Positions 40,329 through 55,284 of a stretch of 64,000 bases of DNA are shown here, one piece after another. Within the stretch, counting starts at the first letter, position 1; the number at the start of each line of letters is the position of its first letter. The stretch covers positions 29,070,166 through 29,134,165 of the forward strand of contig CAIIXF020000011.1 of assembly GCA_903813345.2 (NCBI GenBank), given 5' to 3'. The translations under genes and the position numbers were made by a program. The notes under the pieces were generated by a model. That model saw only the letters and a program-made list of their open reading frames with translations, was not told the DNA's origin and ran no database searches. Origin of the DNA: Owenia fusiformis (lineage: Eukaryota; Annelida; Polychaeta; Sabellida; Oweniidae).

Positions 40329-42367
40329 TTGATTGATTCAATTGATGGCTTTCTCAATCCATTCCAAATTGAGGACAATGATCATTTATACTGTATATCA
40401 TCTGGAATGCCAACACCCTCTAATTTAGCAGATGATCTCTTAAATGTAGCATCCAAGGGCACACAAGCCTTTAAGCAATATATTCAAGACCAATTTGTGC
40501 AGAAGGGAAAAAGTTTTCATGACCCCATAAAAGAATGAAACTGAAAACATCTGAATTCAATGCTGGAGTCAAAAAGGTGAAAAGCTCTGGAAACAAACTG
40601 ATTGAGATTAGAGCTGAGCGCAATATATTTGGCCAGTTAGTCATGTTATCAGAGCAGCATAGTATCAGTCTAAAGCGAATATTGGAATATCCCCTGAGTC
40701 CAATACCCTGGGCTCTTGGAACACCTGATGGGCTCTTGGTTAAAACAGAAAAGTCTAAATTATTACATGATCTGGAAACATATAATATTGGACATGGACC
40801 CAAACCAGAAAAAACAATTATAGTCTATGACGGCAATGCATTGTTCTATATTCTTCCTGAGCGACCCAAAACATTTGGATTATTGGCAGAGAGGATCCTT
40901 CAGATGCTTCCTATAAGAAAGATTCAATTAAAGAACCAGAAAGAATATGCAGGCGTGTCTCCAAAAAGCTAATAATAAAAGGACCCAATACCAGGATTCC
41001 TAACAATTGGAAGGAATTCCTTTTAAATGATGAGAATGAAATGCAGCTGAGTAAGTTGATCCTTGAAGAATGGAAAAAGATAAAAATGCTCCTAAACTCA
41101 AAGAAAGACAGATTCATGTGGTGAGATCTGTACAGTGCACCAGTGATAGAACTACTGTTACACATAGAGTTGAACCTAGTCTGAAATCTTCCCACAAAGA
41201 GGCAGATACAAAAATTATACTCCATGCAATTAACATGAAATGAACCTGAAAATACAGAAAAAACTATAGTTGTGAGATCCCCAGATAGCGATGTTTTTGT
41301 ACTTGTGCACTTTCCAATCATATTCAAACTCCATTAATTTTCGACACTGGTAGAGCAGACCACATATGACTTATTAAAGGTGCAACAATTAGTGCAGTGG
41401 GGTAATTCAACGATCATCGACCAGTGTCAAAATATATTTAAGTTTGGATATTTCATCAAGACTAACATATATTTTTATTATCTACAAAGAAACCCCCTGG
41501 ATGAACATAATTTCAGCTGATATTCTTCTTGAAATGTGGTGAATCTTAAAAATCAAATATAGAAGCTTTGAACTGAATTTACACTTCTAAATTGAGAGTT
41601 TATCCATACATTTTCAGAAAATAGGTATGTCAAAGAAGATGTTAAGCCAAATATTGACCTGATAGCTCAGAAAAAAGAAAAAAATTCCAATTTTCTCTCT
41701 ACAGTCCTTGTTGCCCCTTTAATGTAAAGGAAGTAGGAAATGCGCTCAGTTCAGACATTTGTAAATTTGTAATGCTTTACCAGCCTTCCATTCATTCACT
41801 GGATGTGATTCCTTCATTGCCTTTGTGAGAAGGGGGAAAGTGTCCCCCCCCCCCCTAAAATTACTTATGAGATCTGTAGGATTTCAAAAAAGTTTCGGCA
41901 CCATTGGAGGGGTCATTAATGATCAAACTGCTTAATGTGCTGAGAAGTTTACTTGCCAGATGTATGGAAACAAAAAGTGTTCAAATATAAATGAGCTGAG
42001 ATATACCTTATTCGAGAACAAATTCCAACCAAAATCTGCTCCAAGTGTGATAACAAGCTATGAAGGCACTGACATAAGCCTCCTACCCCCATGTAAAGAT
42101 TCACTACAGCAGCGTCTAGCAAGGGCCAATTATCAAGCACACATATGGAAACTTGCCCACATCCCCTCCCCATCAATTCCCTCCCCTGTGTCACATGGAT
42201 GGAGGATGAAAGATGGCCATTTGGATTTCCAATGGGTGTCAAATCCAGATAAAATACTACCCCAGGACCTGGTAGATGTTATATTAGATGATACTTTAGA
42301 GGATCAAAATGAAGAGGAAGTTTGTGAAATACAAAGCTTTGTGGATGAAATATATTCTGGTGAATAA
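40329..42367 (+). pseudogene. PIN/FEN-like nuclease pseudogene, copy 2
   Basis: Same blocks and same frame breaks as 35729-37767, shifted by 4600 bp. Shared breaks show that the duplication came after inactivation, or that the second copy is an assembly artefact. Confidence 0.75.
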
Positions 42368-42645
42368 AAACTACATTTGTGATGACAGAAATTCATACAA
42401 TGAGTAAAATTAATATTATGACTGAGTTGTGAACTGTGTATTAGATAATATTCAACTTCAGATTTTTAATATTCTTATATCTCGAGCCTACATAGAATAA
42501 ATATTGTATTATAAATAATTCACAGGTATGTACTATATGTATACACCTAAGTGAAAATATTTTATGGTAATATATTTGATAAAATACATGATATGTACAT
42601 GTATTCATTTAATGTGACATCATGCTACTGTTTAAATCCACATGT

Positions 42646-43186
42646 ATTAATGGCCACACCCCTTTTATAAGGGAAAGAGGGGAGAGGTAAATTGACTCTA
42701 ATAGATAAAAACATCAGAGTTTGAGTTTTTTCTTTATGGGTAATATGCTGGGGACATGTTGGTGCTATTTTTAGGAAAGTTTCATTAATATTAAACAAAG
42801 ATTGATTGAGAAATTAAAATATCAATTCCGATCAGTGTCTCTTGACCCCCCTAAATTCGATGATTTTAGGGTGAAAAAATGTTGTTGTTTTTAAATTAAG
42901 TTAAAATTCTTCAATTCTTTTACATATGCATTTTAAATATAATTACTCTTAACAGAAACACCAAAAGAAAGAAGCATTGGTTGTTTAGTTTTTGTTTTAT
43001 AGCTAGATAATAATGTACCCCCAAGAAATCTGAATTTTAGGGTCGAAAATGCAATTTTAACATCTTTCGCACCATTTGCGGCGCATAAGACCAGTAAAAT
43101 CTGTTGAGATAGACCTAAATACATAACCTAAGTCACAAGAGAAATTGTCCCGACAATACCCTGATCGAAGTGCCTCAGATCGCTAC
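42646..43186 (-). repeat. right TIR, copy 2
   Basis: Same as 38046-38586. Confidence 0.85.
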
Positions 43187-44383
43187 CTATATGCCATATC
43201 AAATGTTGAATTTATTGAGGATTTTCCACATTTCTGCATTAAAATGCTAACAATGTCAGTTAACAATTTGAAAATCACCTACATTACAATTATATCAAGA
43301 TTTATACATTTATCATTTTGAGGAGAAAAATGTTAAAATCTCTGTATTTCCTTGGATATGCCATGAAGTTTTTGAACATACTTACAGAAAATAACCATGG
43401 CATGATTGAGAGAAAAAGAACTGAAAAAGGCATTTGGCGCTGTAAATCTGATAATGCAATATGTCCCTTTAATCCTAAAAATAGGTTAATGGTCATAATT
43501 GATCAGATATAAGTTATTTTTACAAATCTGTTTGAACAAATAAAGAGATACAAATCTCTGGTTGAGTGAGTGAATAAATCTAGTTAAAAGGTTACTCTAA
43601 ATTGCACGAAGTTACATTTGATGTTATGCCTAAGGTCATTAGAGTTGATCCCTGACTCAGATGTAATGTCCACCAAGGAGACAGTAAATTTCATCACATA
43701 GCTCATCTTACTTTTATAGACTGAAAAGATAATAATCTTCGTGGCCATTTAAACTCAGGATGTTTGTGGTTTTATATCCTAAAGAAGTAGAAGTGATAGA
43801 CAGTGTACACTGTATTTGCTAGAAGAAATATTTTCCAAAACTGCTCCATAACAATCTGACATTTATATTCTGAAAGGAATTGAGATATCTGATGTCTGAA
43901 GTATCTGAGATTAGAAAATTTAAGATATAGAAATGTCCAAATTCTTTAGAATTGTAATTGTTCTTTAAGGGTTATCATGCAAAATATTGTTGGGATATGA
44001 ACAATTTTTCATATCAGGTCTCCACCAATGGTTTTCAAAACGCAGACATTTGGGAATGTGCAATTATCAATGAAACAATTCTCAGAAAATGAATTAATGA
44101 ATTCAGTATTATTTGTAATATTCTTATTTACAAGGTGATTTAAAAACAGAACAACATAAAATGGAAAATCATATATTTCTGAAGAAGTTAAGGCCAATGT
44201 CGGATAATGAATGCAATGTGGTTCAAGTAGGGATGTGGAGATTCTGAGGCTGTGCATCCATTCATTCATTCATCCATGTTTACTTCTGTCCAAGTGTTAA
44301 CTCAAATATCAGTTGTCGGATTCAGTGAACATTCAAACAGATTTCATGAGATATAATTTCTGAATTGTTAACATATTTTACAG
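43187..44383. other. AT-rich intergenic DNA, no gene
   Basis: A pair of opposed 64-codon open frames at 43302-43512 has no recognisable feature. Confidence 0.35.
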
Positions 44384-44452
44384 AAGGTAACAGGGGTTCA
44401 TTTTGCACTCGATGACTTAGATGCTCCAAACCTTTTGCTTGTGAAAGTTCTT
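44384..44452 (+). CDS. candidate orphan internal exon, 69 bp
   Basis: A good acceptor (ATATTTTACAG) and perfect donor (GTAAGTG) enclose 23 open codons reading KVTGVHFALDDLDAP onward, phase 0 at both ends. Codons look protein-like but I recognise no family and found no partner exon nearby. It could be a chance pairing of splice-like signals. Confidence 0.2.
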
Positions 44453-44768
44453 GTAAGTGTTTTTGATGTGAACAAAAATAGCTTTTATTCTGAATTTATC
44501 AGTGACCTGATCTGAACGTTGACTAATATGTCATGTTTGAAATAATTGACTCCAAAATAAGTTTTTAATGGGCAAAAATGTAATCAAGAAATCAAAGTAT
44601 ATTTGTAAATTACACAACCATTCATTGATATCAATCATTGCTCCTGGCTTTACATGGTTTGGCTATTTTGGAAACTTAAAATAGTTAAAATTAGAAAAAA
44701 TATGAAAGTAATTTAGAGTGTGTGTGTCAAAGGCAGGCAAGACTGCAACCCATTTAGATTATTTCCTT

Positions 44769-44922
44769 TTGCCTCACCTATTTAAAATTACCTCACCTAT
44801 TTAGATTTGCCTCACCTATTTAAATTGCCTCACATTTAAATTTGCTCTACCCATTTAAATTTGCCTCACCTATTTATAATTTACCTCACCTATTTATAAT
44901 TTACCTCACCAATTTTTAGATC
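44769..44922. repeat. ~21-bp minisatellite, about eight units
   Basis: Unit close to TTGCCTCACCTATTTAAAT with length variation (CCTCACCTATTTATAATTTA in the last units). Confidence 0.85.
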
Positions 44923-47900
44923 CTGGCTATACCCCTACCTGTACCTTGCTCATTTTGGTGTCTATTATTTACTTTTTAATGTAAATTGATGAATATAAGG
45001 CAAACTCAAAATTCAGAACTCTGTTGAACATTGCATTTATTTAACACAATAGAAAATATTTTTCAGTACAGGGTTCAAAGCATTTCATAACTTTGTATAT
45101 AATTTAAACACTTATGACTTATGGCAGCTCAGATATAATTTTGTTTCTATATAATTTGATTTCATTTTTTTTATTATTATGCCAATACATGTGTGTATCC
45201 CAGGGCTCAATAGCCACCTGTGGATGGTATGCATTTACCTGTGGATAAAATATATCAGGGTGGTCAAAAATTTAGAAATATGGTTCAAAAAAGTGAAACA
45301 CATTTATTATATAAGCCTCCCAAGTCCCACCCTTTTTGGAAAAATCTTTTAAAAATCAGGCAATATATGGATATTTATCAATATAAAAACTTTGTTTTTA
45401 CCAAATTAGTAATTGGAAGCTATCAGGAAAATAAGACAATGCTGTTCATCCCAATGGTAACTGGTTATGGGCCTACAAAGCAGGCATGTAGTCAATAATC
45501 AATTATGAAGATATTATTTTAGTGAAAATAGTATAATAGACCATTCAGTGGCCATTAAAACAAAATATTTTCAATTGATACATTTTGATCTTTCTTGATT
45601 TGTTAATGAGAAATAAATTTGTTAAGATGCAATGTGGCAGTGAACTTTGGATACTGAGGTAGAAAACTGACTGGGTTTTCCTAAACTATTACATCCTAAC
45701 ATTGCAAGTCCTGAGTTAATTTAGCGTAAAGTTTCAAAATTAATAAAATAAACTTTTGCCAATTTGTGAGTATATTTTCCACATGCTTTGGCATCTGATC
45801 TGAACTAGGCCTGGATTTGAGAAAGTACCGCACACGTAGTCTTTATTTTACCCCATAGGGGGTGCTGATTGCGACCAAATAACCAGGGAGCATGATGTAA
45901 TTGCCACCCTCGTGCCTCCTCCTTTAACTAATCATTTAAACACAACTCGGTAAACTAGTGAAAGCCTGTTATTATATTTTCAACCAAAAATGTACATTAC
46001 ACCTACTGTATGATTAAATACATTATTTTGCATTTGAAATCAATGGAGTTTATCTGCTTTGTGGTTACCCTTCATGGAATCCAGGAATTTGTTATCTAGG
46101 TGTGTGCTTATTTAGACAAAATAATAACATAATAATTTAAATGGAATTTAGATTATTTATTTTTCTATATTGAATATGCATACTTCACAAAATGTCTGAG
46201 AGTTTCAAAAATCCCAAAAGAATGGATTTTCAAGCAAGATGTGGTATTCGTTTTGAATGCTGGCTTTTAATCTATTGGCAATTCATATAATTTACTGCCA
46301 TCAATCTTAGTCCCTTTTGGTACATGTTTATTTGTCACAAGTCTTGTATGAAACAGAAAGAGAAACCAAAGATTATTGAAATATTTTTTATATATATTTT
46401 TATGTTGCCATTTGTGAATTCTAGTGATTATTTTATGTTTTAGAATAACTGGATATAAGGCAGGTGAAAAGATCAGTTTTTAGTGCGTAATTTGATGGAC
46501 ATAGGTGCCTATTACTTCAACATTACTTTCCCTTCAGTGTGTCTCACTTCCCATATGTTCATTGTTATGATAAAGAGAAAATTATTATTAAGGAAGTGAA
46601 ATCTAGAGCTAGTCATTAGATAGTTGCATAATCCCAGTCCCACCTGTCAAGATTTGATCAGGTATAATATTAACAAATACTTCATACATCAGGGCTATTT
46701 CACCTTTAATGATTCACAAGTAAAGCATTTTATAATACTAATTTCCAGATTTTTCACTTGATTTAAGGAGTGAAAGAAAGTCGGTAAAAGCAAGGGTGGT
46801 AATTTTGCTTGGGGATTAATATTGAAAGTGTTTCAAAGTCAAATTTTATTTTACTTTTATCCGTTTATGTTAATGTAGATTTTGTTGAATTAGACCGTGA
46901 CAAATACAGTTATTAATGTCTGGAGTGATGTAACTGTATTCTATGTATGATTCCAGCTGTTTAATTCGTTACATGTAGTTTCCTCAAATTTTGATATGTT
47001 ATATTTTGAATAGCCAATGTCCAATGCTATTTGCGGTTGGTTCATCCTTGGAACTAACCATATACAAAAATTGAAGAATGTGATATTTAATCTAACCTAA
47101 ATAAATTACAAAATCAGACAATTCAGTTAGATATTTTTCAAGAAATTTTGATTAGAGTATACATCTGACATGAGGTATTTTGATGAGATGATAGTTGAAT
47201 GAAAGCAGGCAGTATGAAGATAGAATTTCACTTTAGGGGGATAGGAAATATTATACAACATTACATAAACAGGCAGACTTCGCCAGATGACACATTTCGG
47301 CCTTTTGTATTTTTGGTCGGGTTGAGAATTGAGGCCCCAGTATGACTGATGTGTATCCTAATAGATAATTATCTCCTACATTATGACTCTCTTTTGATAT
47401 TCTGTCAATTTTTATGCAATAGCATCATATTAACTGTTTCTTTTAAAATACCTACTTTGCATGTGACCCTGATTCGGTGCATTTTGATTTTTGATTTTCC
47501 CCAATGAATTTTTACTGATGCAGTGTTAGTATTTAAAATTTTAGTTTTAACAATTTTTGAATGAATTGTTTTGTGCATCATTCATCAGGTCATCGTCTTC
47601 ATATTTATTTTTTTATGTTATTCTTTTTGTTAGAAATCTTGCTTTAACTCCTTTGTACAGTATGTTAACCAATGGTTTCACTGGAGAAAATGTCAGGCTT
47701 AGATGTTGCCTGACATAACTTTGTAACATTAAAACATAACATAAGATCAGCATAATTAAAAAATATTTCAATAATATGTCATCTCTAAGAAGTTTGAAAA
47801 GCGTTTTAGATCAAACAGTCAAAAAGTTACTCAAATTACATAAAATAAAAGCATATTGTATAAGTGAACATCCGTTTGTTACTAACTTTAGCATTATTTG

Positions 47901-50900
47901 AAGGGCAATATCAGAGTCATATATCTGATCATGCAATCCATTAATCTTTTTGTTAGTTAGTAGGTGTAGATCATACTTTGATAACATAACTTCAAAAAAG
48001 AAAACATCAAAGCTACATGTTTTAGGCAATTTTTAGTCTTGTATGAAGCTCATGTATTGTCCCCTCCCCATTCTCTCTTAAATATGGTTGGGAGCTAATT
48101 GGAGGCATAACCCCTGTACCACCCCCCCCCCCCCCCCTTCTTCTCATTTGATCTCTTAAAGATGGTTTTAAAATATAAGGGGATAGGGAATCACTGAGGA
48201 TGGTATCCCATATGGTGGCCGTAGCTTCCAAAGTTTAAGAGAAATAAGCAGCATAAAATGTATGGATAAGCAGTATGATGTAGATATCCTATATCAATTC
48301 TGTGTCAAAAAAGCAGAAAATGACAAGCAACAGTCAAGATATTTTTGTTGTATCTTAGTATACCTGGATGCACCGAGTTCACCCTACAATTCTTCAATAC
48401 TATCATTTAGCGATCAAATCAAAGCCTTATGCAACAACCTTCAAGAGTAACGGCCAATGAAAGGTAAAGTTATGACAAATGATAAATGACTTTTACAGAA
48501 CTCCTGTGTCACTGCGTGCGGTTTTTCAAATTCTCAAAATTTGACCAACTTTCCTTTCTTCTCGTAGTCACATGACCATAACATGATCTCATTTGATGAG
48601 GACATATTTGGGAATCAATTGGCCAAAAATCTTTTGATGATGTAAATTTTAGCGCTGATTGCTCAATTTCGTCTTTTCAGTTTTGATTGTTACATCATTT
48701 GTGGTCATTAATGAAATTATTAATGACATTTTTGGAACTTTTATAGAATTATTGTGGTTCATTCGGTGCATTCTATTAGGGCTTCAAACTCAGTATATGA
48801 GAACTGAAAATATTTAACACATAGACATTATCTTATTCATTTTCTTAGTTCATACATATCAACGGAATAAGATCTTAACTAAAGAATCAACTAACTTGTA
48901 CTTTGTTGAATCAAATCATATGTCATAATTCTATCTTTATTTAAATTTAGAGGAAAAGATATAATGTTAGATTAGAATAAATATTAAATGAAATAATTTT
49001 CCCAGATACAATATTTTAAAAATGTATCCCACGATGACTGAATCGTTAAAAATATTAATTAATCGATTAAATGTTTTAAAATCCAATAAGAAAATATGAG
49101 GAAATTGGTGTTCTTTAGTATTATGTTACTCATATTCTCAATTTAATTAATTTGAGTAGAACGAAATAATTTTACCTTAAAATCAAAAGATTGTGATAGA
49201 ATAATATTTTTGCAAATTTTTGTAAAAGAGAAAACTAGCTATTTTATTATTAATTATCTACTAATATTTCCTGAACAGTCTTAAAATCCCTAATTTTATG
49301 ATTCGTCACTTTTTCTGTGTTAAACATTCAATGATAAAGGATATAATAAATTCTGCAATTTTTCCGACCTTTTTTACGTCAGGAAAAGTATTGTATCTCA
49401 TTTGAATAATATTTAATAACCGATATAGGTTAGGGAAATAGTTCTTGTGAAATAAGAAATGTTTCTTTTTGTACGCACAAAAACGTTCTGAGATCAACGA
49501 ATTCTAAAAGGTAATATCACTCGATATACGCGTTAATAGAATGACAGAAAACCATAAAAGACGGCTTAATTTTTTACAATAATATTTTTATGATTAAAAA
49601 ACAATCTTGAAAGATTCATAAGCTATGATATATTAGAATTACCTTAGACTGAATACCCACTCTAATATTTTGGACTCGTCTTAACACTAAAGTTATTTTC
49701 TTTATTTATTAATATTCACTTTCTTTTTGAGAGCTCTGTTTACCAGAATTCGAGGCACGAAAAATACAACAGATAAAACTCCCTCAAGTCCACTTGAAAT
49801 TCCATTTGTGATCAAATCTTTTTATAAAATTCAAAATACTACTTTCAGTTTTCAAGAGTTGCTATTGATATGTTTTGGTAAATGAATTTTAATAAGATTT
49901 TGAACAATTGTTCATTTGAACTCATAATACCCAAGTAGAAAATTCCCATATATTCTGTGTGATTTTCAAGTTTTGAAAATTCCTGTGTTTTGCTAGTAAA
50001 ATGAGAAACCTGTTCTCCCTCAGGTGAATATAATTTATCAACCTCAGGATATAACTCTGGATATCTGTACCTGATACCCCAAAACTCCCATGCACAACAT
50101 ACACTGTAATATATCCGATATATGTAAACTATATCAAATTTTTCCTACATTAAAGAAGGATAAACATGGTACTGATTTTACATAAATTATATGAAGCATG
50201 TAAAAAATGAATATAAAGTAAGAAAATGTATTTATTTTGTAATCCTCATTTTGAATGAAACATTTAACTAGAACAGAAATACATTTCATACAAAAGTGAA
50301 AGGTTTCCTTCAGTTTGTTTTGAACGTATTGAAAGATGTTACAAAAGAATATTAATTGCAACATTTGTATATGTATTTGTGTGTCTGATCGGTATGTCAG
50401 TTGCAGAGTCATGGAGAGACCTGCTTATATTTCAACATTTCTTAGTACGACTTCATTATTATATATATAGAGTTGGTTCCTGTTTACATATTTTGCACCA
50501 TTTCATGGTTTTCATGTTTTTTCAAGTCAATTACTAGAAAAAATAAATTTTATAAAATGACTAGATAGCCCAGCATTTGAGAAAATACTGTGGAATCCTC
50601 TGATTTTTTTGCTTTTAAGAAAAATGGTTAAATGATTAAAATGGTTTCTTTGAATCATTCAATTGTGAAAGAATGACTGCTCTCATGAATTCATAAAGCA
50701 GACTGTCAGTTTTTCTAATAAACAATTTTACTTATTCATGTTATCTTTCCACACTTTCTTTTTTGACATGAAGAATCCAACTCCCATGGATTTAATTAAA
50801 TGACACCTTGACAAATCACCTGTCAATCAGATATCTATTAAATAGCAACCGAAATTAAAAATAAAATTTAGTTTGGCGCAGGTTTTACCAAAGAGAGGCT

Positions 50901-53900
50901 AATAGAGGGATTTTGTGTAGTATTTGAAACTGGTCCATGATAGTATTTCATCAGTTGGAACATTCTATGTTATTTTTATTTTAAAGCGGTACTGAACTCA
51001 TTTTTAGTTGAACAAAATGATCATGTTTACCATAAATTACTTTATTTTTGATTTTGGTGAGTATTATTGAAGTTATGAATTGCGAATGTATCAATCAACA
51101 TAAATCTGAAAAATTGTAAATGTTTCTGAGATCAGATAGGCTCATAAGAAATTAGTTTGGGCTGCAATCTATCTATGAATTTGAGGCAGTTTAACATGCT
51201 TTTTGGAAGTTTTTAAATCAAATAATAACTCCAGTGCAGCTTGTAATAGTTTGGTCATTTCCTCAGTAACTGACCACCCTGCCATTCTCTGACTCTGATA
51301 AATATGAAAAGGAAATGTGTAAGAAAACCCACGATTCAAAAAAATATCATAAATCATCCCAATTAGGTTTATGTGGTCTTGTGTTGTTTTCGTATCAAAC
51401 TTTCTCTTTTAGTGGATGTTGCTCCAAAGTACAAAGTCATTTATTTTACTGAATGTGGTTGAGGTCCTACCTTCATAATTCCTCAATAAATCTATAAACC
51501 ATAATGATTTCTTTACATTGGGCAGTTGTATGGCAACCTCAAATTTTGATATTTAAAGAGACACTTTCTTATTTATTTGAAAATATAGTTGGTAAACATC
51601 ATATATTTAGTCGTTACATGGGCTTTCAAGAGTTCACAATGCGTAACATTAAGAAAATCCAAAGTAAGGCAGGTTTTGTCTTCTACGAAATTGAATTTAT
51701 AATTAGCTATTCATCCATGTAGAAAACTGATTCAGTTTATGTGTGTTTTATGACTCAAAAGTGTGCAAATGAAATGATCTATTTAATAAGAGGAAAACAT
51801 TATATTAAAGGGATGAAATAAATATTAAAATTGAAAGTTTGCATATTTTCATAGAATGGTATTTGGGAAAGCAAAATATTTAAAACGAGCATTAAATGCT
51901 TTATATTATAAATTAAATGCAGCTGTTGAACTTATTCCTTGACTTGGTCAATTTAGGTGTTTAGCAGATGAGTAAGTGACTGTTTTCAAGTCTATGCAGT
52001 TGCCATAGCAACCAAAGTTAAAATTTAATATAATATAATCATGTAAAATATTTTATGCCTAGTTATATTCAATCAGGAGAAAGGTGTCGCATAAGATAAT
52101 GACCAATTATTGCTGCCTCGATTTACTTGGAGTTATACACTACATAAAACTGAATAGAATGCCAAAAGGCTTTAAATTGATAGATTCAACAGAGTTTTCA
52201 TGGCTACAAATTGACTGGGCTAATTGGTCATAACTTTCGAAGAATAGCTTCATAATAGATTATGGAAAGTTTTAAATGCCATTATCTTTGTCAAGTAAAG
52301 GTTAAAGGGTGCAATTTTTATCATGTTTTGTGCTCCAATTTTTATGGGATCTATATGGATATCTGCATTAGGCAGAAGGCCACTTCTGAAAAACAGTTGT
52401 ATCAAATATTGTTTCCATCTTAATTTTTGCCCAGATATCAAATGCTTAACATTTTATTATCACATTTTGAACTGGCTAAATACATTTATTAATTTCATAG
52501 CTATAGTGTTTTTAGTGTTTTTCTAACATTGATGTTTGTATTTCTCCTACTGGAAGAAGGAAATTAAGTTCCGTCCATTTATCCCCAAAATAACTAACAA
52601 GACTGAGAATAATGAGATGCATTTTAATCATGAATAAAAAATGACACATGGACCAGTCTCAAATTTGGATGATATTCTAATAAATACCCAGCCAAACTAT
52701 TTCATTGAAGCTGGTAGATTTTTACTCAATTCTTCAAAAACATAAATGAAAAGTCTGTTTATATTCCATTTCTACATCATTTAATTGTTTAAACTTTATG
52801 CCTGTTTGCCTAGTTTTCTCCATAGTTCTCTGCTTTACTCTCTTTTTGTGATTTAAATGTAGTGATTTTGTAATCATTTTGGTTGAGATGATCATTTCTC
52901 TTGGGATCCTAACACAAGTTTACACTCTACTTTTTAATTTCGTCCTAGTTCATTTTTCAAACTCAAGTAGCCGGTTCCAACTACAAAAACCTTTTGTTTG
53001 TCGTCCTATTGAAACATAGAACGAATGATGATAAAATAATTACTAAGTTCCTTTTTTCGCGATGATTCAAATAAATACTTAATGAAATTAATTGTTTCAC
53101 TTGACTTTACAAAAAGATGGACAGATCCAATAAATTATCTCAGAAAGTTTCATTTTTCTTCTGGTGTCAGAATTAAACTCCGCACACTTGATATGATGTT
53201 TGCAGTCGAAAAGGCTCTTCAATTTGCATTTTTGTGTTTTGAGAAATAGTGATTCGTCATTGTTAACAGATGCGCAAAAATGTTCAAAGTTAATCTAACT
53301 AACTTTTAAATACAGAAATGAATATTTTATCAATTAATTACAGAGTGAATGAATAAAAACAATAATCAAAAGTAAAGAAGAAGCGAATAAAAACAAAACT
53401 AAAGAAAAGTAAAGATTGATCAAACAGTACTTTGATTTTGAAAGTGAAGCAGTAAATGCTCCCATGTGGTTCAAAGCAACATAGCTGTGTGATAAATTAT
53501 TTCGCAAATAAATTACTTAAAAAACATAGGCACACTTTTCACCTAGTGTGATAATTTATTTTATCAGTTTATAACTGGGTTGTATTGAGACATACATGGA
53601 GCTTTTGATGCTGTGAAGCTTCCAAGGTAGTCCATAAAGCAAACCTATATTTGAAGTGAAACCAAGAAGTAGGACCACCTCACCTCAAAACCAGCATCCA
53701 CCAATTATTGCATTGTAAGAGAGGGTATTCAGTTCCATGGTTATTAGCTTGCATTATGACATTATATGCATGTATGAGCCAATTTGCTCATGGATGCTTT
53801 TCATTTAAACCTATTGCATTGTGGGATGGATATTACCTGCAGTTTTGTGCAGATAAACATTTTTAATGATCTTTTAATTTGTAAAAATAGCAAAACTGTA

Positions 53901-54674
53901 TCACCCACTTTGATGTGCATCATTATCTATAATTTCGACTAATTCCTTAAAACATTAAACTCAGTTGCAAAAAGTATATCTTCTCAGTGAATAATACTAT
54001 TGGTTTTTAAAAAACTGAATATCAATTATTCATAAAGCCCTTTAAATTTTCATAATCCAAATATTACCACACGTTCATCATTGTACAATTTTTATTGTAA
54101 TTAAAGCAAAAATAACTATGGTTGACCAAGGAAAATGATAAACAACCAAAGCTTGCAAAGTGGAAATCTATAGCTGGTTATATTTGATATGTATATTGAC
54201 AAAGAGTCATATTCAGTTGACATCTCTTAGTGTTAAGAAAGAGATAAAGATCAATGGAGAATATCATACCGCATAATGCATAATGAGTCAGATTCTACCT
54301 TGATTGCGATTATAAAAATAATTTAATAGGTAATACAAGCATTTAAGAGATAATACAGTTCTTGATTTTGTAATTGCCAGTAGTACTTTAAACATGCATA
54401 GGAAAAACATTTTATTCAAAAACCAAAATTAAAAATCATGTTAGAGTAAATTGTATTAATTTTAAATATTGTAATTGTGTAATGTGTCTCATAAGCCCAG
54501 GTAGAGCTGACTATTTTAAATAGGTGACATTTGAATAAATAAATAAATGTGCATTTTAGCCACATTTTTATTACTCAGTTTTGCTTGTGCAAAATATAGT
54601 GTTATGCACTAGTTGAGATTAATGTGCACCAGTTCATTGTCCTGTGCACCAGTTATCATTATCTACTAATTATT
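44923..54674. other. long AT-rich stretch without recognised gene
   Basis: About 9.8 kb. Contains a C17-class homopolymer near 48122-48138 and the usual random short open frames (e.g. 45220-45498, 48262-48450), none with a domain, splice or conservation argument. Could be intergenic or a long intron. Confidence 0.35.
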
Positions 54675-54824
54675 ATGTCACCATCACAAGTGTATCCACT
54701 TTTGGTAGATGGTGTTTGGCATTTGGTAGTTGATGTTCGGCATTCAGTGGTTGGTGTCCGTTGGTCAGTGTTCGTTGTCTGTAATAAATGGCAGGTGGTG
54801 ACATTTTGCATGTTAATGCCTTGT
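54675..54824. mobile_element. half-site element, copy E, internally deleted
   Basis: Starts ATGTCACCATCACAAGTG, has GGTGTTTGGCATTTGG-like words and TCTGTAATAAATG, and ends GGTGGTGACATTTTGCATG followed by TTAATGCCTTGT. The tandem half-site units are absent. It shows that the ends, not the array, define the family. Confidence 0.75.
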
Positions 54825-55284
54825 GTTAATGTTTTGCACCAATCTTAATTAATTAGTCTGTATTATTGTGCAACATATCAAATTATTGTGCGCCATTTAA
54901 TTTCTTAATTCATTAGTTTACAGCCATGGTCTCTGATAGTATTGTGGACTTCTTCTGTCTTATGTATCAGTTAAAACTCTTTTGTTTCAATTTATAATAT
55001 TTTCTCCCATTTGAATTTAATTTGTGTTTTCAAATGATGAGTATGAGTATATCTGTTCATATGCTATGGTTGCTAGCAATTCAACAATTATAAGATTTAA
55101 CCTAAATTAAATCTCCCAGTAATTGCCATTGATTTAATTTTTATCATTATTTTCCAGAATTTGCATTCTGTATTCAAATAAATGATTTTAATGACATCAA
55201 ATATGACACAGATATAACAATGTATTACTAGTTAATAATCTAAAAATAACAACTTAAGAGTTGACAATCAATCAGCGCAACAGT

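Larger units (their letters stand above)
38587..43186 (+). mobile_element. 4.6-kb PIN-nuclease transposon, copy 2 (direct tandem duplicate)
   Basis: Every landmark recurs exactly 4600 bp after copy 1 and I found no difference, including the disabling frameshifts and the nested half-site element. The junction reads ATCGCTAC-GGTAGCGAT, so the right TIR of copy 1 abuts the left TIR of copy 2 with one C of the expected end lacking. The right flank is CTATATGCC. Confidence 0.85.

Noticed and set aside
48110-48140. Poly-C/G tract as a functional site
   Set aside because: Homopolymer run; length is unreliable in assemblies and there is no supporting context.
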